Shown here: positions 54,239 through 64,000 of the stretch, one piece after another
Numbering within the stretch: position 1 is the first letter of the stretch
Layout: every line of letters starts with the position of its first letter
From: Stachybotrys elegans
Taxonomy: Eukaryota; Ascomycota; Sordariomycetes; Hypocreales; Stachybotryaceae
NCBI GenBank assembly: GCA_020746835.1
Contig: JAGPNK010000001.1
Coordinates: 2,790,001-2,854,000 of the forward strand
Direction of reading: 5' to 3'
DNA length: 64,000 bases
Translations under genes and position numbers: made by a program
The notes under the pieces: model-generated
Seen by the model: the letters and a program-made list of their open reading frames with translations, nothing else
Databases searched by the model: none
What the model was told of the DNA's origin: nothing

Positions 54239-56803
54239 ATGGGGGTGCTCCCTAACCCACTCCGTTCGCGCGAAAGCCGTCTGCCAGTACACGACAAAGC
54301 CCGCTCGCCGACCAAGGAACGATACTCTGACGATGACTACTCTTCTTCTTCCGATGACGACTCAGAGCCATACCACTCCGGCCTATCCAGGGGCAGCTCA
54401 AGAAACACATCCGGCTCCCTGGAGAGCGCCAGGCCCATGATCTCTAGACGACGACCAGCTGCGCAGCGACCTCGCATGGCGTATCCTTATCGGCTCCCAC
54501 CTCGAATCGTCCGCTATGGCTTTCTCTGCTTGATCGGCGCAATGCTCATCCTGATCCTAAGTCTTGTGAGAGCGAGCCAGGTTGAGAACTGGAAGGTTGC
54601 CAACGGCAAAGTCGAGTCTCGACCACCACCTCCGCCTGTGTGGGAGAAGTTTCCGTTCTTAGAGAGATACTATGGTGGCCTCCGTACCCTTGTTCCATTC
54701 GATCAGCTCAAGCCTCAGTACCCTACACCCCGCGATGCTGAGATGGACAAGCCTGAGGGGGTCAAGAAGGACACCATCACCGAGGCTGACGAGAGCTCCT
54801 TTCCTGAAAGCCAATCCTGGGACCAACACCCCATGCGGACCCAGGAGTCTGGCGTTCACGAGTGCTTCCTCGATGCTGCTGGAAAGGTCCATGTTCCGTC
54901 CGTTCGCTACTATAATGGTCGTCCTCAGGGTTTCCCCCTCAATGTTGCGGGCTCCTACGAGCTGCTCAACCTGACAGAGGAAGTTTGTTTCGACCGCTAC
55001 GGACGCTATGGCCCTTACGGATTTGGATACTCGCTCCGAAGCGGCGGCCTCGGCACCGGGGAGCACGGCGAGAACACCGGCTCTGATGCTGTCTGGAAAG
55101 AGCAAGGAAAGGTCGACTATACCAAGATCGACTGGGCTGATGTGCAGCGCCGCTGCTTCAATGCCAACGCCCAGCGATATGAACCTGCACCTCCTCCAAC
55201 ACCCAATCCTCATGGTTTCTTCATCACTGCTGAGAAGTCGTCAGAGCTCAAGACTCGAGACGTTGCCGCTGAGAACTCAAAGTCGAGCGTAAAGGAGGTT
55301 TCGGCACAGCCAGAGCCAGCCGCTGAGACTGCAGCCCCAACGAGTGGCAAGGAGGAGCAGGGAGTGGCGGAGCAGGCGGTCGAGAAGAAGTCTAGGACGG
55401 CCGTTGTCGTGCGATGCTGGGACGAGTATCTCTTCCGCGAAGACGACATCGCCAATGTCCGTTCTATGATAATCGAGCTGGCCATGGCCTCTGGTGGACG
55501 TTACGATATTCACCTACTGGTTCAGGTGAAGAACGATGCCGCGCACGCCATATGGGCCGATCACAGCATCTACGAACAGCACATCCGAGAGGTCATCCCT
55601 GAAGAGTTCCGTGGCCTCGTTACGCTCTGGACGGAAACCCAGATGCTCGCCCTGTACCAGGGTATGCATGACTTGTTCACCCGCGGCCCCGACCTGCCAG
55701 TACATGGCGCTTATCGCGGCCTGTCCATGGCCATGCAGTACTTTGCCTACCAGCACCCCGAGTACGATTACTTCTGGCAGTGGGAGATGGACGTCCGTTA
55801 CACTGGACACTACTATGATCTCTTTACCAAGATCGAGGCCTGGGCCAAGGAACAGCCACGCAAGGGTCTGTGGGAGCGCAATGCTCGCTTCTACCTCCCC
55901 GAGGTTCACGGCTCTTGGGAGGACTTTTCTCACATGTCCAGAGTTCAGAGCGAGATGGGAACACCCGGAGGCGAAAACGCCTGGAAGGGCATGCCCGGTG
56001 CCAAGGACAAGGCTCCCGAAGAGGTGACAAGAAGCGACCGGGCCATCTGGGGTCCTCAGAGACCTGTCGATGAGAACGACTGGTTTGAGACCGAGAACGA
56101 CCCCAAGCCCCCTACTTCCTACGAGCGTGACCATGGAGATTGGGGCAAGGGTGAAGAGGCAGACTACATCTCTCTCAGCCCCATGTTTGACCCCGAAGGC
56201 ACCACCTGGCTGCTCAAGGACGACATCACTGGCTTCAACCGCACTGGCCACCTACCCCGACGGGCCAGCATCATCACTACCTCGCGCATGTCCCGCCGCC
56301 TGCTCTTGACCATGCACAGAATGACGGCCTTCAAGAAGCAGTTTGCCTTCCCAGAGATGTGGCCCGCGACAGTGGCCCTCCAGCACGGCTACAAGGCCGT
56401 GGTTGTTCCGCACCCCGTCTTTGTCGACCGCAAGTGGCCCATCGAATACATGGCGCAGACTCTCAACGGTGGCCGGGACGGATCCGCTGGAGGATCCCGC
56501 ACCAGCGTCTTTGGCGAGCGTGAGCACAACATGCACGGAATGACGTGGTTCTACAGCTCGGGCTTCGCGCCAAACCTGTACAGGCGCTGGCTCGGCCTCA
56601 AGGTCAACAACGACGGCGGTGAGGAGTTTGAGACGACAGCGGACCCGACTAAGGAGGGAGAGGGTGTGGGCAACATGGTTGGCGGCGAGGGCAGGATGTG
56701 TCTGCCTCCCATGCTGCTCCATCCCATCAAGGATGTTGAGCTGCCTGTGGAGGCGCCAGTCAACGAGGCTGAACCGGTGCCTGAGTCGGATCCTAATGCA
56801 TAG
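54239..56803 (+). CDS. DUF3405 type II membrane protein, probable glycosyltransferase-like
   Basis: Intronless frame of 854 codons from the ATG at 54239 (MGVLPNPLRSRESRLPVHDK); the frame is open a little upstream but this start has A at -3. A hydrophilic, Ser-rich cytoplasmic tail precedes one hydrophobic segment at 91-110 (VRYGFLCLIGAMLILILSLV), giving a Golgi-like type II layout. The large luminal region belongs to the fungal family DUF3405, with RTAVVVRCWDEYLFREDDIA, YDIHLLVQVKND, DYFWQWEMDVRYTGHYYDLF and a conserved HNMHGMTWFYSSGFAPNLYR near the end. The WEMDVR segment could act like a DxD metal site. The reaction is not established; carbohydrate transfer is inference. Confidence 0.85.
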   Translation: MGVLPNPLRSRESRLPVHDKARSPTKERYSDDDYSSSSDDDSEPYHSGLSRGSSRNTSGSLESARPMISRRRPAAQRPRMAYPYRLPPRIVRYGFLCLIGAMLILILSLVRASQVENWKVANGKVESRPPPPPVWEKFPFLERYYGGLRTLVPFDQLKPQYPTPRDAEMDKPEGVKKDTITEADESSFPESQSWDQHPMRTQESGVHECFLDAAGKVHVPSVRYYNGRPQGFPLNVAGSYELLNLTEEVCFDRYGRYGPYGFGYSLRSGGLGTGEHGENTGSDAVWKEQGKVDYTKIDWADVQRRCFNANAQRYEPAPPPTPNPHGFFITAEKSSELKTRDVAAENSKSSVKEVSAQPEPAAETAAPTSGKEEQGVAEQAVEKKSRTAVVVRCWDEYLFREDDIANVRSMIIELAMASGGRYDIHLLVQVKNDAAHAIWADHSIYEQHIREVIPEEFRGLVTLWTETQMLALYQGMHDLFTRGPDLPVHGAYRGLSMAMQYFAYQHPEYDYFWQWEMDVRYTGHYYDLFTKIEAWAKEQPRKGLWERNARFYLPEVHGSWEDFSHMSRVQSEMGTPGGENAWKGMPGAKDKAPEEVTRSDRAIWGPQRPVDENDWFETENDPKPPTSYERDHGDWGKGEEADYISLSPMFDPEGTTWLLKDDITGFNRTGHLPRRASIITTSRMSRRLLLTMHRMTAFKKQFAFPEMWPATVALQHGYKAVVVPHPVFVDRKWPIEYMAQTLNGGRDGSAGGSRTSVFGEREHNMHGMTWFYSSGFAPNLYRRWLGLKVNNDGGEEFETTADPTKEGEGVGNMVGGEGRMCLPPMLLHPIKDVELPVEAPVNEAEPVPESDPNA

Positions 56804-57356
56804 TTGTCTGCTTCTTGTTGCTAGCGTCCATGACTTGGTATTTGGGTATAAAGGGGCAGGGCATGGCCCATGTGGCGTTTAAGGCGAACTGATAATGAGC
56901 TTGGCTATCATGAACTACGGATAACGTGTAGATTTGTTTGTACATTTTATGTACCTGTTTGCTTTTGAGCCGGTGTACTACCTATAAATTCATTTTTTGA
57001 CCTCATCTTCTGACATTTCTGACGCATCCTATATATCATGTATTGAAGTCCGTTGTAAAAGATATAATCATGCATAACCTTCGTATTGGAAGTCGTACGA
57101 GAACACCCTGACTTAACGGAGGAAAGACACAGTCATGGTATGTGTAGTGGACATGTTTGCTTGTCCTTATATTTCGTCATGATACGCTAATCAACCTGCC
57201 AGATTCCATCCCAAGCAGCCAATTTTGTTGCGCCGAAACCAATGTGTCGCTCCAACAGCGAGACGATATGAGGAAACAGCACACCTCGCCTTCTCTCCTT
57301 CTCCCTCTCCCCTCACTCTCAATCGTGCCCTTCCATCCCAGATACAATACCATCCA
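56804..57356. other. Convergent 3' intergenic region
   Basis: Between the stops of the DUF3405 gene (+) and Emp24 (-). AT-rich at 56930-57060. A + strand frame over 57157-57516 runs antisense to the Emp24 exon and is rejected. Confidence 0.5.
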
Positions 57357-58141
57357 CTACAGCACGCGCTTGACCTCAAAGAAGCGCCGCAGCCACCAGA
57401 CCTGGAAGAGGGACTCGCCAATGACCAGACCGATGACGAACAGGTTCCACCACTTGACTCGGGAGTTGGTGCTCTCGGCGGTGTTGCGGTGGGTGCGCTC
57501 GCGGATGACGATGTAGGCCTGCTCGTCCTTGACCTGGTCAAGGAGTTCGGACAGACGGCGGACTGTGCAGAGGGACGAAACGTGAGCTGATTATTCCAAA
57601 CATCATCCAGCTTTGGAGGGGAGAGAGCTTACCTTCAGCCTCGAGAGGATCCGTAGGGACGTCTCCCTCATCAACGTAAACGACACCGTGGACGTTGAAG
57701 GACACTTCCTTGGTGTGGGCATTCCAGTGCTGGTTGCTGAAGCAGTAGGTGTACTTGTCGTCGCGCTTAGCGGTGAAGGTGAAATCGCCGTTTGCCACAG
57801 ACTTCTGGTTCGTCTCGAACTCGCCGTCTTGTCGAGCAATCTGCATTTGAAGCACCGTGGTCAGCTACAGCTCCTCGATACAAGCTTCCGGGCTAGTCCT
57901 CCTACGGGACAGCTGGTAGTGATGGGCCGGTCCGTACCCAGAAATCAATGTCGAGGTTGCCGGCGCTGCCAAACTCGCGGTCGCCGACCTGGAAGGTCAC
58001 CGTCATCCTGTCATCTCGGCGCAGGTTCTCGTGGAAGCATTCGACGCCGTGAGCCGGGAGGACGATGTTGTGGGCAGCCACGGCCTGGAAGGCGACCGCG
58101 GCTGCGAGGAACGACCTGACTGCCGCGCCGAGGAAGTGCAT
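57357..58141 (-). CDS. EMP24: p24 cargo receptor Emp24 (p24-beta / TMED2 type)
   Basis: Three exons, 58141-57938, 57840-57633 and 57562-57357, encode 205 residues; introns are 97 and 70 nt. The ATG at 58141 gives a signal peptide (MHFLGAAVRSFLAAAVAFQA VAA, cleaved near 23). The GOLD domain follows, with ECFHENLRRDDRMTVTFQVG and NLDIDFWIARQDGEF, its paired cysteines being ECFH and YTYCFSNQHW. A coiled coil (VRRLSELLDQVKDEQAYIVI) and a single membrane helix lead to the short tail RRFFEVKRVL. The diphenylalanine and basic residues are COPII- and COPI-binding signals; the tail is closest to the p24-beta class. It sorts cargo, including GPI proteins, between ER and Golgi. Confidence 0.92.
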
Positions 58142-60738
<2,597 letters not shown>

Positions 60739-61480
60739 ACGCATACACGAGAAGCCTCCTTTCAATAACTACTACTTCTCCCGCCTGCTACCTGCCATAT
60801 ACTATCTAACGTCGGTCTTGCCGCATTCGAGGTGTCGGTTGTAATTGCAAAGTTATCGGTCAACCCAATCGAAATTAGTTCATAAACCTTTTACGTCCTC
60901 GTCTCTCCTTCTTCTCCTTCTCTTTGCTGCCATGGCTGGATCTCCCCTCTTGGTCATCTTCTCCCTCTTTTCGTGCTGCTCATGTGCGCCTTGTCTTTTC
61001 TCCCCTTGACTCACCTCCTCCGGGCTCCGAAGTTGATGCGAGGGGAGAATCATGAACCAAAAAATGATGGATGTCTGCATTATGGTGCCATGGCCGGCCG
61101 GGCGGATGAGAATGCCTGGCCTTGACGAAAATGGGAACAATCCGGCAAGAATATGCAAAGGAGTCATGAGGAAGAGTGCTATTTTACATGTTTGCAGATC
61201 AGACTCTTCAATGTTACTGATGCCTAAACTTGAGCGTGTGTGTGAGGGGCGTTTTCTTAGTTGGGTGAACAAAGTTTGCGCGTTAAGATCCGTTTGCTTC
61301 CTAACAAAAAAGATCAATCACCAGACCAAGCGATGGATTGCGTGAGCGGAGTTCCTATTCGTAGTATCTACAGCTCAAAGACTATGTGATGATGTACAGG
61401 AATCGTAATACATGGGTATCAAACAGAGAAAAATCAATCGTGATATACATTCTGGTACAAATCCTCATAGTACCTCTCCA
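60739..61480. other. Convergent 3' intergenic region
   Basis: Between the stops of ARF1 (+) and Hsp78 (-). It contains a long CT-rich stretch on the + strand (about 60890-61020). Small frames on both strands show nothing recognisable. Confidence 0.5.
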
Positions 61481-63856
61481 TCATGAGGATGCCGTTTCGG
61501 CGACGGCAACCTCGAGGCCGTCGCCGCCCTCGCGGACCTTGACCTCGGCCTTCTCGCCCATCTTCAGCTCGCCCCGGATGATCTTCTGGGCGAGAGCGTT
61601 GCCAATCTCGTTGGTGATGAGGCGGTTCAGGGGACGCGCGCCGTACTTGGGATCGTAGCCGCGGTCGGCGAGCCAGTCCTTGACGGCGTCGGGGACGTGC
61701 AGGGTGATGCGGCGGTCGTCGAGGCGGTGCTGCAGCTCCTTGAGGCGGATGTCGACAATGTCGCGGATGGCGCTCTTGGCCAGCCGCTTGAAGATGATGA
61801 AGGAGTCGATGCGGTTGAGGAACTCGGGCGGGTACGCCTCGGACACGACCGCCATGACGGCCTCGCGCACCGAGGGGTCAATCTCGCCGTCTGGGCCCTC
61901 CTTGTAGGGGAGCAGCGGGTTCTGGCCGACGAGGATGTCGGCGCCCAGGTTGGACGTCAGGACGATGATGGTGTTCCTGAAGTCGACCTTGTGGCCCTGC
62001 GCGTCGGTGAGGTAGCCCTCGTCGAGGACCTGCAGCAGCAGCGTCGAGATGTCGCGGTGCGCCTTCTCGAACTCGTCGAATAGCAGCACTGCGTAGGGCT
62101 TGCGGCGGACGGCCTCGGTCAGCTGGCCGGCGTCCTCGTAGCCGACGTAGCCGGCGGGCGCGCCGATGAGCCGGGAGACGGTGTGCTTCTCCTGGAGCTC
62201 GCTGCAGTCGAAGCGCACGACGGCCGACTCGGTCGAGAAGAGGAAGGCGGCGAGCTTCTTGCACAGCTCCGTCTTGCCGACGCCGGTGGGCCCGAGGAAG
62301 AAGAAGGATGCCGTGGGACGGTTCTCGCCGCTCAACCCGGCTCGCTGCAGCCGGACGGCGTCTGACACGGCCTTGATTGCCTCGTCCTGTCCCTTGATCG
62401 ACTCCCGGAGAGTATCCTCCATGTGCACAAGCTTCTCGATATGGCCCGAGGTGAGCTTCGTCACAGGGATGCCGGTGATCCGCGACACCACGTTGGCGAT
62501 GTCGTCGGCCGTCACCGAGTCGTGGATAAGAGTATCGGCTTTTTGCGTGTTGGGGGCCTCGTCTGCAGTGGGCAGCTTCTGCTCCAGGTCGGGGATAACC
62601 CCGAATCGCAGCTCAGACGCGCGAGCAAAGTTGCCCTCGCGCTGAGCCTGCTCGAGCTCAAAGCGGGCCTTGTCGAGATCCTCCTGGATCTTCTTGACAG
62701 ACTCGATCTCGGCGCGCTCCTTCTCCCAGCGGGCGTTGAGCGCCGAGATCTCGTCTTGGTAGGCCTGGAGGTCCTTCTCCAGCTTCTCGCGGCGCTCCTT
62801 GCTGGCAATGTCATTCTCCTTGCGCAGACTTTCTAGTTCGATTTGAATGGTCATGATCTTGTGGTCCAGTTTCATGATGTCTTCGGGCTTCGACTCGTGC
62901 TGCAGCTTGAGATGGCTGGCAGCCTCGTCCATGAGGTCAATGGCCTTGTCAGGTAGGAAGCGGTCGGTGATGTAGCGGTTGGATAGGGTTGCCGCGGCCA
63001 CCAGCGCACCATCGGTGATGCGCACACCGTGATGCACCTCGTACTTGTCCTTGATACCGCGGAGGATGCTAATGGTATCCTCAACAGAGGGTTCGCTGAC
63101 GAGGATGGGTTGGAAGCGGCGGGCCAGCGCAACGTCTTTCTCGATCTGGCGGTACTCGGTTAGGGTGGTGGCGCCGCAGCATTGAAGCTCGCCACGAGCC
63201 AAGGCCGGCTTGAGCAGGTTGGAAGCATCAATCGACCCCTCGGCCTTGCCCAGGCCTAGGAGGATATGCAGCTCATCGATGAACAGGATAATCTGCCCTT
63301 CCGCCTTTTGCACTTCATCCAAGACCTTCTTCAGCCTCTCCTCAAAGTCACCTCGGAACTTGGCGCCGGCGATCAAGGATCCGAGATCCAAGGTGATGAC
63401 TCTCTTGTTCTTGATACTTTCCGGGACATCCCCGCGGACAATACGGAGAGCCAGTCCTTCGAGAATGGCCGTCTTGCCAGTGCCGGCGTTGCCGATGAGT
63501 ACGGGGTTGTTCTTCGTTCGTCTCGACAGAATCTGGATTGTGCGCTGGATTTCCGAGTCCCTCCCGATGACGGGGTCCAGTTTGCCGTCTCTTGCGCGAG
63601 CCGTCAAGTCGATGCCGAACTGTTCCAGGGCCGACTTCTCCTCCTCACCACTCATATTCATGCGATGAGTACCGCCAGGCGGATGGGGACGACCCTGGGC
63701 GTAGCTGCGCTGGACAGTGATTGGTAGAAGAGGGGACGACGATGCTCGGAGGGCTGCATTGGCTACAGCCTTGATGAGAGGACGAGCAGGCCGGACCGAG
63801 GAAGCAGCTCGGAGCTGCAAAGCCGAATGTACAAGTGGTCTCCTGGCTCGTTGCAT
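61481..63856 (-). CDS. HSP78: Mitochondrial Hsp78 (ClpB-type disaggregase)
   Basis: Intronless frame of 791 codons from the ATG at 63856. The first 50 or so residues ([20 protein letters not shown]...) are Arg/Ala/Ser-rich with no acidic residue and form the presequence. The ClpB substrate N-domain is absent, as in yeast Hsp78; the protein goes straight to [23 protein letters not shown]-1 has Walker A GNAGTGKT (122-129) and Walker [11 protein letters not shown] middle coiled-coil domain ([20 protein letters not shown]) follows. AAA-2 has GPTGVGKT near residue 521 and [11 protein letters not shown], plus the sensor-2 GARPLNR. It rescues aggregated matrix proteins together with mitochondrial Hsp70. 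Confidence 0.96.
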   Translation of the reverse strand: MQRARRPLVHSALQLRAASSVRPARPLIKAVANAALRASSSPLLPITVQRSYAQGRPHPPGGTHRMNMSGEEEKSALEQFGIDLTARARDGKLDPVIGRDSEIQRTIQILSRRTKNNPVLIGNAGTGKTAILEGLALRIVRGDVPESIKNKRVITLDLGSLIAGAKFRGDFEERLKKVLDEVQKAEGQIILFIDELHILLGLGKAEGSIDASNLLKPALARGELQCCGATTLTEYRQIEKDVALARRFQPILVSEPSVEDTISILRGIKDKYEVHHGVRITDGALVAAATLSNRYITDRFLPDKAIDLMDEAASHLKLQHESKPEDIMKLDHKIMTIQIELESLRKENDIASKERREKLEKDLQAYQDEISALNARWEKERAEIESVKKIQEDLDKARFELEQAQREGNFARASELRFGVIPDLEQKLPTADEAPNTQKADTLIHDSVTADDIANVVSRITGIPVTKLTSGHIEKLVHMEDTLRESIKGQDEAIKAVSDAVRLQRAGLSGENRPTASFFFLGPTGVGKTELCKKLAAFLFSTESAVVRFDCSELQEKHTVSRLIGAPAGYVGYEDAGQLTEAVRRKPYAVLLFDEFEKAHRDISTLLLQVLDEGYLTDAQGHKVDFRNTIIVLTSNLGADILVGQNPLLPYKEGPDGEIDPSVREAVMAVVSEAYPPEFLNRIDSFIIFKRLAKSAIRDIVDIRLKELQHRLDDRRITLHVPDAVKDWLADRGYDPKYGARPLNRLITNEIGNALAQKIIRGELKMGEKAEVKVREGGDGLEVAVAETASS

Positions 63857-64000
63857 GTTGGCGTGATACGGGTGGACAGACTAATTGTGATTGTACAAGT
63901 TGATGGTAATATGGATGATAAAAAAAGAGAGAGAAAGAAAAGGTAGAATACAGGACAAAGACTGTCCGCAGGCGAGGCGAGAGCTCCGAGACGAATATCT

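Noticed and set aside
61680..63727. Several + strand frames of 120-160 codons opposite Hsp78
   Set aside because: Antisense shadows of a GC-rich conserved gene.
63857..64000. Heat-shock element upstream of Hsp78
   Set aside because: The 144 bases available show purine runs but no ordered nGAAnnTTCn array; the promoter probably continues past the window.

Overview
This window is ordinary nuclear chromosome from a filamentous ascomycete, most likely a Sordariomycete and probably Hypocreales. The signs are short introns of about 50-100 nt with GTRNGT donors and CAG/TAG acceptors, branch sites such as TACTAAC or GCTAAC, moderate-to-high GC, CT-rich leaders, a CYP51B-type sterol demethylase, a fungal Hsp78, and several fungus-restricted families (DUF3405, DUF3074, SulP-cNMP). 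The order and species level are inference from these features; no alignment was run.

Layout, left to right: a kelch/beta-propeller single-pass membrane protein (+); an ACS-family MFS permease (-); a mitochondrial membrane protein of unknown function (-); verprolin/WIP (+); mitoribosomal mL54 (-) and complex I NDUFB10/12.3 kDa subunit (-), the latter divergent from nucleolin/NSR1 (+); a 3 kb gap; an orphan tail-region membrane protein (+); CYP51 (+), a DUF3074 START-like protein (+) and an orphan coiled-coil protein (+); TAF7 (-) and a fucosyltransferase-like type II membrane protein (-); a 3 kb gap; a KIP2/KipA-type kinesin (-); a 5.1 kb gap; an STK19-family protein (-); a SulP-STAS-cNMP transporter (-); GINS subunit Psf1 (-); eEF1B-alpha (-), divergent from proteasome receptor Rpn13 (+); a Cus2/Tat-SF1 splicing factor (+); a luciferase-domain protein (-); a DUF3405 membrane protein (+); p24 protein Emp24 (-), divergent from ARF1 (+); mitochondrial Hsp78 (-).

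There are 25 protein genes. Eleven have introns that I reconstructed base by base and that join in frame; one more (the orphan membrane protein at 16558) has a probable intron that keeps the frame either way. I saw no transposon, tRNA, 5S rRNA or CRISPR. There is no secondary-metabolite cluster; the content is housekeeping plus a few lineage-specific membrane and secretory proteins. Some neighbours are functionally related: Emp24 and ARF1 (COPI vesicle traffic) are divergent, and mL54 and NDUFB10 (both mitochondrial) are in tandem.

The most notable finding is a C/D-box snoRNA of the U18/snR18 type inside the second intron of the eEF1B-alpha gene. It has C, D', C' and D boxes, a terminal stem, and a 14-nt guide identical in complement to the conserved 25S rRNA segment. 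Budding yeast carries snR18 in the intron of the orthologous gene EFB1, so the host pairing appears to be ancient. I found no convincing entirely new multi-gene system.
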